From positions 143,717-207,716 of the forward strand of contig JADLZK010008562.1 in the NCBI GenBank assembly GCA_015847255.1: a stretch of DNA of 64,000 nt, written 5' to 3'. Under the pieces are notes generated by a model that saw only the letters and a list, made by a program, of their open reading frames with translations, ran no database searches and was not told the origin of the DNA. Origin of the DNA: Hyparrhenia diplandra. Lineage: Eukaryota > Streptophyta > Magnoliopsida > Poales > Poaceae. Positions 45,647 to 58,490 of the stretch are shown piece after piece. A program made the position numbers and the translations under genes. Within the stretch, counting starts at the first letter, position 1, and each line of letters begins with the position of its first letter.

Positions 45647-48600
45647 TTATGTGATCGGGCAGGCGAAGATGAGGTTGCTGCCGTAGAATTGGCATTCGGG
45701 ATGGAAGATGCTATGTTCAAGAAGCCCAAAGGCACCGGCCGAACATCTCAATCCATTGCATGTGAAGGGACACATCAATGGGACTCCGGTGTGCAACATG
45801 CGAGTGGACGGCGGGCGATTGTCAACCTTATGCCATACTCGCTGTTCAAGAGGCTCGGGTGCAAGGATGAAGAGTTGATCAAGACCAACATGACCATTAC
45901 AGGAGTGGGAGGACGTGCTCCAATTCCTTCTAGGGGCATTGCCAATGTTGAGCTGACTGTTGGGAGCAAGACTTTGGCTACAACGTTCTTTGTTGCTGAT
46001 GTGGAAGGTAGTTATGATCTTATACTTGGTCATGATCGGATCCATATGAGTGTGTGTTCCTTCTAGCTTGCACCAATTCCTCATCCAGTGGGTGGGAGAT
46101 GTCAGAGAGATTGTCCACGCGGATAATTCGTTGAGATTTCACAAGTGATGCTATGCTTGGGGAGTCTACTTTTGCTTGTCTTTTTAGGTAGAGATCTATC
46201 ACATTATGAATATGTTAGCTACATAGAGCATGGATTTGTATCAGTATCATTGAAGCCGATGAATAATCGCTCAATATCATTATATAAACGTTGTTTATAA
46301 ATGGAAGACAATCTTGAGTGGTTAAAACGTCGACTTGAACATTATCGGACTGAAAAGACCGATGCATGTGAAGTTTATTGATGACTTTGATGAGATCAAC
46401 AAGTTGGGCCAAGGCTTTACGCCGGCCCGACCCTTTGGAAGAAGTTGACATTGGGGATGGCTCTATGCCACGACCGACGTTTATTAATAAAAACTTGAAG
46501 TCGATTATAAATCCAAATTAATCACGCTTCTCAAGGAATATGTTGATTGTTTTGCATGGAATTATATAGAGATGCCTGGGTTAAGTCGATATCTTGTTGA
46601 GCATCGGCTTCCCATCAAGAAAGGGTTTAGACCATACAAGCAACCACCAAGGCACTTTAATTCAGCAATCAATGACTGGATTAAGGAAGAGATTAATCAG
46701 TTGCTTCAAGTGGAATTCATTCGCCCATGTAGATATGCGAGGGAGCGGTCTATAATATTGTGCTTTTTTGGGTGGAAAATAAGGACAACCCTAAGATCAT
46801 AGTATGCATTGTTTTCAAAGATTTAAATAGAGCTACTCCCAAAGATGAATATCCTATGCCTATCGCCTACATGCTTATCAATGATGCTTTGGGTCACAAA
46901 GTTATTAGATTTTTGATAGTAATGCTTGGTTATAATCAAATATTCATAGCCGAGGAAGATACATCTAAGACTATTTTTTATTTGCTATGGATTTGTTGTC
47001 TTGTTTGAGTGGATTGTCATGACTTTTGGGCTCAAGAATGAAGGCGCCACATATTAGAGAGCAATGAATTTAATCTTTTATGATCTAATCGGGGTGATTA
47101 TGGAGGTATATATTGATGATGTGGTGATTAAATCGGCTACTCATGATTCTCACGCCGATTTACGTCTTGCTTTTGAGAGGATGCGCTTATTATGGTTTGA
47201 AGATGAATCCGGTCAAATGTGCTTTTGGAGTGTCGGCTAGAAAGTTTCTTGGATTTATTATTCATGACAAAGGCATAGAGATCGATGCTAAGAGGATAGT
47301 GAAGATCGTGGGGAAGTTCAGGCTCCTCAATGTAAAAAGGATTTGCAAAATTTTTAGGTAAAGTGAATTACTTGAGAAGGTTTATTGCTAACTTGTCTAG
47401 GAAGATTATTCCTTTCACCCCCATACTCAAGTTGAAGAGTGAATCTGATTTTGCCAGGGGGCAAAGCAACAAGAAGCATTTGATAATATGAAGGAATATT
47501 TGTCATCTCTGCCCATTCTTCTTGCACCTAGAAGACGAAGTACCTTCCGATTATATGTTGCTGCTGATGAAAGGGTAATTGAGTTGTTTTGACTTAAGAG
47601 GATGAAGGAAAGGAGTATGTTGTTGCTTATCTTGGTCGCCGTCTTCTTGGTCCCGAGACAAGGTATGCCCATATTAAGAAATTACGTTTATCACTATATT
47701 TTGTTTGTCCTAAGATGAGGCACTATCTTTTATCAAGCACATGTGTGGTAGCATGCGAGGCCGATGTCATCAAACATATGTTATATCGACCAATCCTTTT
47801 TCGAAGGGTGGGAAAATAGGCATACGCTTTTGATTGAATATGACTTGACTTTTTGAGCCATTGGGAATTTTAAAGGGTCAAGTTCTTGCTGATTTTATTG
47901 TTGAGCATAGCATAAACATGGATAATGAGGTAGATAATTACACTATTACCCCTTAGAGATTGTATTTTGATGGATCGGTGTGCAAAGGTGGCACCGGAGT
48001 TGGTATTGTCATTATTAATCCTTACGGTGCTGAAAATCCAATGTCATGCCGATTGGAGTTTCATTGTACTAACAATGAAACCAAATATGAAGCTCTCTTA
48101 TTCGGGTTGATTATGTTAGAAGCTATGGGGGCTGATCATGTGGGGGCTTATGGAGATTCATTGCACTGTGGTGCAACAAGTTGCCGATCCAAGGTCGGCT
48201 CGGTAGACTAATTCAGTCGGTCAAGCCAATTTGGTATTGGGAGGCATCGCAAAGCAAAAACAGCCAGGCGGATCTAAGGTTTTTAATCCAGAAAATTGAT
48301 GTAAATTTTTTTAAATCGGACTATTTCTGTTTTTGGACAATGGTAGTACCGATTTGGAAAAATTGGAGGACTCCTTTATTATCCTTTTGTTGGATCCTAG
48401 CATTAAAGTTGACAAAAATATTTGGTGGCTTACTTTTCAAGTACACCTTGCACAACGGTGAGCTTTGTCGAAGAACCGCCAAGATTTGTTGCTGAAATGT
48501 TTAGGAGTTGATCAGCCGAGTGGTTATGGGACAAGTTCATGATGGCATTTGTGGTACACATCAATCGCTCCAAAGATGAAGTGGTTGTTAAGGCGAAGCT

Positions 48601-49495
48601 AGTTTTTATTGGCCTAGTATGATGGCGCATTGTTTTCGCTACTACAAAGGATGCAAGAGTGTCATGATTTTGGAAATATTCAACGGGGTGATTGCTTTTC
48701 AACTTCATCCTATCATCAAGTCGTGGCCTTTTCGTGGTTGGGGGCTAGACTTTATTGGTCGATTCATCCTCCATCTTCAAAGGGGCATAAGTTTGTCTTG
48801 GTTGCTACCGACTATTTTACTTTAAATGGTCGGGGCAAAGGCCTTTGAAGAATATGACACATAATGAGGCAATTGAGTTCATCACTGAGCATACTATTCA
48901 TAGATTCGCATTCCTTAGACATTGACTACAGATCATGGGACTTTGTTTATGGTGAAGGAGGTAAAGGGCTTTGCTGAATCATATAAGATTAAGATGCTCA
49001 ATTCGTCTCCCAGATATGCTCAAGCTAATGGTCGACCGAGTCTAGTAATAAAACCTTGATCAAGCTTATCAAAAAAAAAAGATATACGACAATTCGAGGA
49101 GGTGGCATGAAGTCTTGTCGAAGCTTTGTGGCCTCATTGCATATCAAGGCATGGTGCTACTAAAAGTTACCCTTATGAGCTGGTTTATGGTCAAGAAGTT
49201 GTGTTGCCCGTCAAGATGAATTTGATGCATACAGTTTTGCTAAGCAAAATGAATTATCTCCCATTGTGTATCATGATTTAATGATGGATAACATCGATGA
49301 GCCGACCGATAAAAGATTGAGGGCTCTGAAGGAGATAGAAAAGGATAAAAGCCCCGCGGTTGCGCAGAGCCTACAACAAGAAAGTCAAGAACAAATCGCT
49401 CCAAATCAGCTTAATTTAGTGTGGCAAACTATATTACTGATAAGAACTAAGAGCACCAGTTTAGCAAGTGGTCACCCAATTGAAAGGTCCTTATA
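45647..49495 (+). pseudogene. gypsy pol (protease, RT, RNase H, integrase), decayed
   Basis: Domains in order: aspartic protease near 45780-46060 (MPYSLFKRLGCKDEELIKTN, ITGVGGRAPIPSRGI, YDLILGHDRI); reverse transcriptase near 46570-47250 (RLPIKKGFRPYKQPPRHF, EVYIDDVVIKSATH with the YIDD active-site box, and GFIIHDKGIEID); RNase H near 47957-48160 (YFDGSVCKGGTGVGIVI, NNETKYEALLFGL); integrase near 48620-49260 (YYKGC, SWPFRGWGLDFIG, DHGT). The end (GPYKVIKVIFGNSYVLE) is near 49490-49530. Stops and frame changes in every domain show that it is dead. Confidence 0.82.
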
Positions 49496-49794
49496 AAGTG
49501 ATCAAGGTGATTTTTGGAAACTCATATGTGCTTGAGTCAACTAGTGGTGAACGAGCGTCTTCATTAACGGGAGGTATCTTTAAAAGAGATTTCCCAAGTG
49601 TTTGGCAAGAAGCCTAGTGCTCCCCAAACAATGGCTTCATGCATGCATCACCCTTTAGAACAAAAAATGATCGGACATTTGATATGGCTTTAATTGTTGA
49701 ACAGCCGATATGATGAGAATTCGCTGCTATTTGGTTTTCTTGTTTGTTGTGTTTTCAAGTTCGTTGTGCTTCTCACCACAAAAACGGGGGCATA

Positions 49795-50572
49795 TGTTGA
49801 CACCCAAAAAAATGTCGGCTATATGATTTTTTGGTAACCTAGACGTGTGTCGAGGAGGCCATGAACATATTTGGAGTTCAACAAGAAGGCTGAAAGATCA
49901 AAGATCCTGATGAAGAAAACTACCGCTTGCACACGACAACGCCACGACGCCGAACTCACAGAAAGTGTTCGCCCGTAAGCCCCGGACTGTCCATCGGTGC
50001 CCCCGTGATGCAGCCGCCGGACCGCGTCCGGAGGCGCCAGACGCCGGGCTCCCGGCGTCCGGCTGGCCGGTCATGAGCGTCCCTGGGTACCCCCGGGTCG
50101 GCCTTCTGCGGATTGTGTCTGGAGGCGCCGGGGACGCTGCCCTCATGCGTCGACGCGCCCGCTTCGGCGAGATCTGGTTTTAACCGTGTTAGCACGCCGA
50201 ACGCTGGACTCGCGGCGTCCGACGTCCCCCACACGCCCCGCCCGGGTACTCAGGGGCAAGGCTTACCTAAAACCGATTAGGTTTTTAATTGGTTTTGAAA
50301 GGTTTGGTGTTTTTGGAACCGCATCTATGTGGTTTCCTAAGGATAAGACCACCCCTTCTATATAATGAGATTCATGGCCGATTTGATCTCATATACATCC
50401 ACTCGACAATCTACCCAAAAACTCTCCTTTAACCCTAATTTTCTTCTCTCTCAACCCTCTACTTGCTGTTCAGTCGCCTTCCTAGCTTAGATTACCGGTA
50501 ATCCTAGGCGGCCTTGCTGGTCCTAGGAGATCCCTCACATCGCCCCCGACTGATCTTCCGGAGGGCGCTTCT
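49795..50572 (+). repeat. gypsy 3' LTR, truncated
   Basis: It starts TGTTGACACCC after a purine-rich tract and follows the 5' LTR, with many differences, up to GGAGGGCGCTTC. About 160 bases of the LTR end are missing. The divergence between the two LTRs suggests an old insertion. Confidence 0.8.
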
Positions 50573-51610
50573 ATACATAGAGCGAGAAAACACAAGTTAT
50601 TTTTTTTTCTTCAAATCGTAAAACTTGTAAAGACTGCACCTCAGGTTTTATGAGATTAGGATCATCACCAGCTAGTCTAAATAAGTGCGGGACATGCAGT
50701 ACATAAACCTTGTTTTTCAAAAGTTAGCATGCACCTCTCTGGCTGATTAACTTTCTAGTGGCTGTGGCTATGACGAGCAATGTTTTTATTAGCTTATCTG
50801 TTCTAGAAACTTTATAGCGATATATGAAAAGAAGATCTGGTGTGTAATTGGAAATCTGATTGGGACCCCACTTGTAGAAACATTGGAGCCAATAATGCAA
50901 CCACGGCAGACAGAGATATGTACACAGACAGTGAGACAGCACCTGCATATGCTGCGGCCGAGAGACGGTGAGATTAGCCAAATCAGTGTGAAGCACAAGC
51001 TCTAGCCTGAAGTTATATGTAAAATACGTAAAATTATATATGTAAAAATATTAATATCTGTAAATGTCTTATGAAAGTATGTTTCATGAAATTTAATCAT
51101 ACCAATTTAATACTATAAATATTATTTTTTTAATATAATGTGGTTAAACTTCATCTGATGTTCTAATTAAAATGCATGCTTTTTTTTAGTATGGAGAGGG
51201 AGACAGGGCGTATATATATTATTAGCCATGTTCTAAGAAGGCCATTTTCCATACCAATACCAATTAACAATCAAAAGTCTTTTTTAGAATTTTTTTTTAA
51301 GAATTTGTTAGTAAAATAAGAGGTTGATCTGTCATCTGTGGTGAAACACGTTTCCATAAAGTATAATAAGAAGCTGATATGTGGTTGGCACTTTGCTTTT
51401 TCGTTAATTAGCTTGCCTTTATAGGGGTATCCTTTGTTGCGCTAAAGCTGTAATCATTAGATAGTTGACTACATGTCTCTACGGTACTAGAATATTTTTT
51501 GCGCTTGTTCCGTACATATTTGCATTAGTAGAAGTATTTCATACATCATTTGCATGACATAATATTTTTGTGCAACAATAATGCAGTATTCCACTAGTAG
51601 CCATGCATAA
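50573..51610. other. No gene recognised
   Basis: Mixed intergenic sequence. An AT-rich part near 51010-51200 ending in GTATGGAGAGGGAGACAGG may be a decayed Stowaway terminus. Minus-strand open frames at 50724-50998 have no family character. Confidence 0.4.
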
Positions 51611-52186
51611 GCTAGCGTCAACCCTTCTCTCCGATGCTCGGTGAGTGCTATCCATGGCCCATGCATTCTAGGTTCTGTCTCAGATGCCTCACTCTCCACC
51701 GAACAAAGCTGATGAGTGCCGGTGCTCCCTCTACTGTGAATGAGCGAGAGTGAGCAGGGAGGGACGTATGGATCCATTTGCACTAAAAATTAACCAGCGA
51801 GGGGCGTATGGATCCAAATGAAAACCTGTGAATCAAATGGTTAACAGCCCTGCAGCTAATAATTAGCAGGTTGTTAGTAGACCTGTTTGGGTCTACTAAC
51901 AATAATTTTAGCTGCTGCGACGATTGGGAACGGAAAGTGGACCGTGTCCGCAGCCATAGTTAGGACTCTAGTCAATGACGATATCATCAGCAATAGTTAG
52001 CGTCAACTCTCTCCTCTCCGTTGCTCGGTGAGTGCTATCCATGACAATGATGGAATTAGGCCCAAACATGCTAGGCTCTGTCTCAGATTCCTCTCCACCG
52101 AACAAAGCTGAGGTGCCGGTGCTGGAACTATACTTCTGTGTGAATCAGCGAGCGAGAGACGCGAACAAGGGCATACTTTTGGATCC
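51611..52186. repeat. Direct repeat pair around a hairpin
   Basis: The copies at 51611-51775 and 51996-52186 share TAGCGTCAAC, GCTCGGTGAGTGCTATCCAT, GGCTCTGTCTCAGAT-type and CACCGAACAAAGCTGA motifs. Between them is a perfect 13-bp stem (51871-51883 with 51890-51902). I cannot assign the pair to a known element. Confidence 0.6.
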
Positions 52187-52329
52187 TCCTGCTTAATAGA
52201 TGGTTAGATAATGAGTTGATGATATATATATATATATATACATATGTGAACTAACACTTATTAGCAACTCCAAATAATCTAGGATTAATAGGTTACACAC
52301 CACTCATATTTTCACATTTTTGATCCACA

Positions 52330-53970
52330 CCACTGAAACTCACCTAAGAGTAAGTGACGTCAAGATCGATGAACCAATAAAGTCATGTGATGATATGAAG
52401 TGAATCATATCATTTGTTGATCAAGGTTGGTGCATGTGTTTCATCAACAATGGAGGCGATGAAATGGAATGTGCAAGGCAAATGTATAACCTAGGGCATT
52501 TTATTTTCGCCCATCATGGGTTTGTAGAGAAGATGATGACCGGGTTTAGGATAGATATGGTTGTACTATTAAGAGGGCCAAACTTGTTTGCATATCGGTC
52601 ATCTAGTGTCACTTGACCGATATAACATTGTGATATGCTAGGATCGCGTGGCGTGGTAAACTCAAGTGAAAATCTTTTGAAAATGATTGTGAAAATACTA
52701 ACACACATGCACATATTGATGCACAATTGGTTGGAGAAGTTGGAGAAGCTTTGAAGAAACCTTCTGTTGAAAAAGAGAGGTGATGGATCTTGGATTAGAA
52801 TTCTACTTTGATCCTTTGTGGTTGGATCAAGAATGTTAATGGATTGTATAGCCCTCTTAATAAGCTTCCCAAAATGTCGGATCATCGAAATCGGACCGGA
52901 GCTAAAAGTTACGATTGTTTGAGCGAAACCGAGCTTTTCAGGCCGAGGTGGGCACTGCCCCATTTGGTGCACACCGTTCCTACGGTGGCAGTGCACTGCA
53001 ATAGGGGTGATGGTGCCACCGCCCCTTTTCTCCAGAGGCTTGCTTTGGTGGGCGTAGAAAGGGGACACTGCCCCGTCCGGTGTACACCTCCTTGCTCCCG
53101 GGTGGTAGTGCATTGTCCTTTTCCCCAAGTTTGAAAACCGTGGGAGCGGTCTTGGTAAATCAGCCATATCCCCTAGATCCGAACTCCATGTTCGATATTC
53201 TAGGACTCTATGGAAAGCTAACGAGATGCTATACACCCCTTAATGGTGGATTTTGATTTGGAGCAAGTTTGGGACACCTCCTTGTCTCCCCGACCATGGC
53301 GGTGTGGCACCCGCCCTTTTTTCCAAGAGAGGGGGAAACTCGTTGGGGGGGTGCACCACCCTCTATGTATGGTGCCAAATAAGCCAACGACTAGTTTGAA
53401 CTAGCCACTGCAATTAGACCATTGGGGAACCGCCCTAGGGTGGCAAAGATGTGCCACCTACTGCCAGTGCCCACGCTAGAATTGGGCTCCAAAGTGCATA
53501 ACTGCTCTATTTGGCTTGGGGGCAATAAATAGAGGTGGGTGTCGGCCTTGGTTGTAGTTGAGCACCTTGGAGCCTTCAGGCTTGTTTGGTTTTTCTTTGA
53601 GACTAGGGACTAGGGACAAAATTTCAGTCTCATTTAGTTCATAAATTACCAAACAATAGGATTAGGGGCTAATTTTTGTCTCATTTAGTCTCTAGTCCAA
53701 TAGACTCATTGGGAGGGACTAGGGACTAAATTTTAGTTCTATTAGTCTCTCTAGCCCCTAGTCCCATGAACCAAACAAGAGTGCTTGGAAGCCATCCAAC
53801 TCACTTGTAATTGAGAGTATTCATCCGATCGAGTGAGGGAGTGATTCCTAGTGTGTGGCATTAGTGCGTTGCATTGAGGGATTGCATCGAGTGGCACTAC
53901 ATGTTCGTTCTGCAAGCCGGTGGGAAAAATTGGGGTGTGCATCGTTAAATTGACACCAATGTTGACGGTC
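52330..53970. mobile_element. LTR-like remnant of a large retrotransposon
   Basis: The sequence AAGATCGATGAACCAATAAA, CATATCATTTGTTGATCAAG, ACTATTAAGAGGGCCAAACT and the later G-rich GGTGCACACCG/CACTGCCCC passages look like a grass gypsy LTR seen in many genomes. No coding domains and no second copy are present here. Boundaries are approximate. A MITE is nested at 53581-53779. Confidence 0.5.
53581..53779. mobile_element. MITE of about 199 bp nested in the LTR remnant
   Basis: The left end CTTGTTTGGTTTTTC and the right end ATGAACCAAACAAG are inverted. The interior is rich in GGGACTAGGGACTA and its complement AGCCCCTAGTCCC. The flanks read as continuous LTR-like sequence. A hAT-type origin is likely but no clean target duplication is visible. 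Confidence 0.7.
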
Positions 53971-53979
53971 TGTGCTTGA

Positions 53980-56145
53980 GATAATGGGGCGTGAAAAAAC
54001 CGCTAGCATCTCCACATATATTATCTACCCTACTAATGCACCAACTTGTCTCTCATTCAAATCCATTCAAATGAACCATCTAGATTGCTTCTCAACCTTC
54101 TCTCTCATTACTCATTTACGATTCAATGATCACGATCAAAAGTATCAGACACATCCCCCACCCACTAATTTCGTCATCGTCCCACCCGTCCGTCATCTTT
54201 GGTGTGCAATCATCGACAATTTCCTATTAACGCCGCACTCCTTCCTCTTTCATGTCGCGGATGGCGGAACTTCTTCCATGCGACGCCCGCCTCCTAACGC
54301 TTTGACTCCTCGATGGCTCGATCTCTCCCCCCCATGCACGAATACTAGGATGCAAAACTCCTCGATCCTTCCTCCCCACGGACGAGTCCACCAGCGCCGC
54401 CACGAGTCAAGGGCGAGGGCGCGGCGGCGCAAGCCACCCAAGGAAGCTAGGATGCTCGCCAACCCCGAGGAGCGGAGGCCATCGCCTGCCGGTGTGCTCA
54501 GGGGCCGCCGCCCTGCCTAGCCGGCCCACCTCTACTCGAGCCGCGATCGCGGTGCGGGCCACCAGGTTGCCGGCCGACGGCTACCAGGTGCGTGACCTCT
54601 TGGTCTTCCCTTCCCATTGTCGCGTCTCCCCAGGCTCGATGCTCAGGTCTAGAGATCCAGCATTACGGGCAATACGCTGCGGCTGTCGTCAAGAAGCCCA
54701 TGCTGCAGTGATCTCCCTCCCCAAAATCATGTCTTTTTCTTGTCTTGAAGAAGACCTGATGGTACGTAAAAGAAGACAGCGTTGCCAATTGGCGGCCCAT
54801 GATAAGGTTAAGACTAGTGCTGCTAGCTATATATTCTTGCACTCTGACATTTCTTGGAGACTTTGATTTGATCTGGGTGCTTTTGGTTGTTCAGGAAATT
54901 CATCGCCTCCATGGTGACCAAAGGGCAGCCTGAATGTTAGCAGAGCTGGGGAAGTTGCTTGCAACACATAATTTGTTGAAGAGCTTCTTATAGAAAAATT
55001 GAGGTGGTTTGCTCAGAAAGAAGTTTTATCATGAATTCTGAACTTTTGGATGAATATCTTGGATGCACTGATGCTTTGTCTAAAATTATATGAATGGACA
55101 AGTGCCGAGCAAAACTGAATAAATTAGACAGGAAATCTAAGAAAAAACTGAATACACAGATGCCACTACATTTATGGTTGTTCTCTGGGCACACATGCCA
55201 AACTGAATAACATTTGCACCGTGCTAATGTATGTAAATATACATTTGTACAGAGCTCTATGTCTGGCATAAGGAACTAAGCTTCCATTTTTTGCAAGATT
55301 CCAGATTGATGAGGTGATTGGCCAAACTCAAAGCACAGGGGTAGCCCTTTGCAATCAGACGACCATCTTTGGAGATATTCAAGGAAAAATCAAGCAGTTG
55401 GGATAAAAGTTTCCAGTAATCAGAGGTCTTCTTGGTAATATTTTGATCCGTTCTTTGCACGCTGCAGCATTGATTTTTTGTCATGCATCTTTCCCCATGG
55501 ACTCCCATCAGCCAGTGTGTTAGTACATCCATATATTCACCCTATCCTAATTCTTGGTGTGCAATGACTTGTTTCAAACTGGGACTTGGGAACTAACGCC
55601 ATGGATTTCCTTGAAGGCAGAGCTATCGTGGTTGGTGTAGGGACTGCTAACAACAGTGAGAGCTTGTTCTGCTTCCAATAGAAGTATGATACATATATAT
55701 TCATTTAGCCAAAATGTGATAAATAAACTGTTTGCCTGGACTCTCCATTGAAGTGCATTCCTGGCATTTTGTCTGTATGATGATGATGTAAATAAATTGT
55801 ATAGTATCATGTGCGACCCTCATCACAGACACTAATTTCCTTTGTTTCCTGTCTTAGGTTTCTTCATTCACGACTCTTTTTTTCATGTCTTAAAAATAAT
55901 CATGACGCTGCAGATTCAGTTTTTTTATAGCGCTGCCATTCTTGTATTGTTCAATTTTTGAATTTATGAAGGCGTTGCTACACTGCTACCAACATGACAG
56001 CTATAGTGGAATACGTCAACCTCCTTGCTGGCTTCTTCTCTGTCTAGCACAGTAGCACTATTTTACTCTTGGGGGAAAAATACTATATAAAGCAGTGGAG
56101 TAACATGCTTTCCATGAAACCTGCAGCTTTCAACCGTCCCTGTCT
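53980..56145. other. No gene supported; one GC-rich first-exon-like island
   Basis: The island 54250-54600 has open frames on both strands (Arg/Pro-rich) and a possible donor CAGGTGCGTGACC near 54586, so it could be a captured or dead first exon. The rest, 54900-56140, is AT-rich. Minus-strand frames at 55257-55532 do not resemble anything I know. Confidence 0.35.
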
Positions 56146-57500
56146 CACTACTACTAAAAGCTTCTATAGGGGCGGCTTAATTTGAACAGTAGGGGCGGTT
56201 TTCGAAACCGAAACCGCCCCTAACTCTCGGTTCCTACAGTGGCAGCACTGTAGGGGCAGTTCCCCCGAGCTGCCCCCTACTGTGGCCACCGTAGGGGCGG
56301 CTAATAACACCAACCGCCCCTACTGTGGCCTTCAGTAGGGGCGGCTGATAACCCAAGCCGCCCCTAATCAGGAAAACTGTAAGGGCGGCGCGGCTAATAA
56401 AAGAAACCGCCCCTAAAAGGAAAGACTGTAGGGGCGATTGAATCTAAAAACAACCCCTACACTGAATTTGGCGCTCACCTTGATGTAATTTCTTGAAATT
56501 AATAAAAATTCCCATTTCAAAAAAAAAGACACCGGATTTTGCGCCAAAAAAAATTCAAAACTAAAATATATATAGCTGCCTCTATAAACATCTATAATTC
56601 GCATAACTCACAAAATATGTAGATATTTGATACAATAAACATCTATAATTCACATAACTCACAAAATATCATCTCCATTATTCAATCTTACAATAAACAT
56701 TCATAATTCACATAAGTTACAAGTTCAATCTCATCTATTAGTTCACCTCCCTATTGCTAGCCTTTCCCACTCACGAAAATGTTGAAACTTTGGATTCTTC
56801 TGCAACTCGGAAGTACGGTCAAGGTAGCAACCTTTTGGATGTATAGTATGATCTAATATGAAGTCACAAAGGCCAGCCACGAGTTCCAAGAGGTCATCAT
56901 CTCGGTAAGGGTCCCCCGATTTCCCTACGGGCGTGTCGCCTACACAATTAGGAGATAAAAAAAAGTTAGCCTATTTATAGAAACACATAGCGAGCATATA
57001 CATAGAGACAAAGGAATGAGCATATATACTAAGTCCGGGTGTCTCGTGTACGAAAAGGTCTGTTACTCATCGCCTCGCATAACGCATATCCACAAAGTGA
57101 ACACTTCCGGGCTTCGCTTGGCGACTGTGTGTATATAAAATTGTTAGGAAATGCATTTGAGATTATGCAAGATCGAGGTAGGTCATACTTACACAAGTTT
57201 TGTTTTGACGCACAGACTCACCCTTCATTCCGGGAAGATGTCTCCCATTGAACTTTTTAACATACCAACGGTATGCCCCGCTGAAATCGATTTTTCAGAA
57301 ATACAACATGTTAGTATCTAACAAAAAAGTTAGGAGGTTATATTCATACATATAAGAGGATTGTCGTTATGCATACGATTTGCCGTCGGAGTGTGACATA
57401 TAGCGATCCGATTGGTTTCTTGCATAAATTCAATCATAGGAAAACGATAAGCTCATTTGCGTATAATATGTATTCGAAAAGCTTTATGTACAGATTGAAC

Positions 57501-57695
57501 TTACTCGAAGTGGTATGGTAGCCATATACTATGATTGTTCTCGATATTTTTGAAAGCCACGGCTAAGTATGTCGCCATCTTAATAGCCGCGTCCTTCATT
57601 TTCGCCTTACGGATTTTCTCTTTCTCCTCCACGGTCTCTCCACCCGCTAACTCTTTGCCATCCGGTTTCCATCGCTTAGGAAATGCAAAGCGCAT
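57501..57695 (-). pseudogene. Lys/Glu-rich coding fragment of the same CACTA element
   Basis: The minus strand reads FPKRWKPDGKELAGGE, then KMATYLAVAFKNIENNHSIW. It lies downstream of the TNP2-like fragment in the same direction. It may belong to the transposon's C-terminal or accessory frame. I cannot name a domain. Confidence 0.35.
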
Positions 57696-57839
57696 TTTGT
57701 GCTATTTGTCGAGGATCCATGTACGCATGTCTCAAACCTGGAACTTGTTTTGCAAGGTGCGCTTGCATACTAAAAGAGATCGATTAGGTTAGTTACAATG
57801 TTATCAAAAATATCGCAAGCATACCATATTAAGAGAGAA

Positions 57840-58490
57840 AAGGACTTACACGCAGAGGGTGTGAACTAGATTAATGTCCATTGAACGAGGCGAAACAATG
57901 TATGCATGTCGAAAAGGGAAGGCAATATCATGTAGTTCAGCAAGCTCTTTCCTGTCAATTGTCTTCTGGGTTATCTTCGAAAAGAAGTAGCACATGCAAG
58001 TGATGACCATATTTAAGAATTACGGCTTTATAACCCCGATCACAATAGGTAGGAACACCGTCACCATTACATGACAATCATGAGCCTTGCGGTGTGTTAT
58101 TGATGGGTCCTTCATGGACACTAGCTTCTTGATGTTCGAAAAACCGGTCGGAACTTTGATCGCCTTTAGGTAAGTGCATATAGCCCTTGTCTCTTACGGG
58201 GTCAAGTTGAAGCTAGCCGCGCGGGCAAGGTGTATTTTCCATTCTTCTCAATACGGGGTGAAGCTCGGGCTTCACATTTAGCTGCACCATTTCGTGAATT
58301 TAGACCATCCTTCGACTTATTCGTGTCCATCAACAAACCCATGGTACTTTGAAAGACATTCTTCTTCAAGTGCATAGAATCAATTGCATGGGGAACCTCG
58401 AACTCGGCGGCCAATATTCGAGATATGCGAAAGAAGATGGATTGTTTCTTGAGAGGTACGCCTTCGATAGGAGGTGTACTTCGATCTCTT
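57840..58490 (-). pseudogene. TNP2-like transposase fragment
   Basis: Minus-strand reading: PIEGVPLKKQSIFFRISRIL, then EFEVPHAIDSMHLKKNVFQS and MGLLMDTNKSKDGLNSR near 58400-58310, the Tnp2 core with its HAIDSMHLKKN motif. It continues with KAIKVPTGFSNIKKLVSMKD and MVTCMCYFFSKITQKTIDRK-type blocks. In-frame stops and frame changes are present. It differs strongly from the TNP2-like copy at 7394-10999, so the two elements belong to different CACTA lineages. Confidence 0.8.

Larger units (their letters stand above)
40700..50572 (+). mobile_element. Ty3/gypsy retrotransposon, decayed, with an extra pol 3' end upstream
   Basis: The LTRs begin TGTTGACACCC at 41006 and 49795. The first runs to GCGTCAACA at 41946; the second is cut off at about 50572. 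The interior holds gag, protease, reverse transcriptase, RNase H and integrase in gypsy order, with many stops and frameshifts. The segment 40700-41005 repeats the last 300 bases before the second LTR (pol end plus polypurine tract). The layout is therefore pol-end, LTR, interior, LTR. The copy is inactive. Confidence 0.88.

Noticed and set aside
50724..50998. Possible minus-strand gene
   Set aside because: Two overlapping frames of 70-90 codons with no start context, splice partner or motif.
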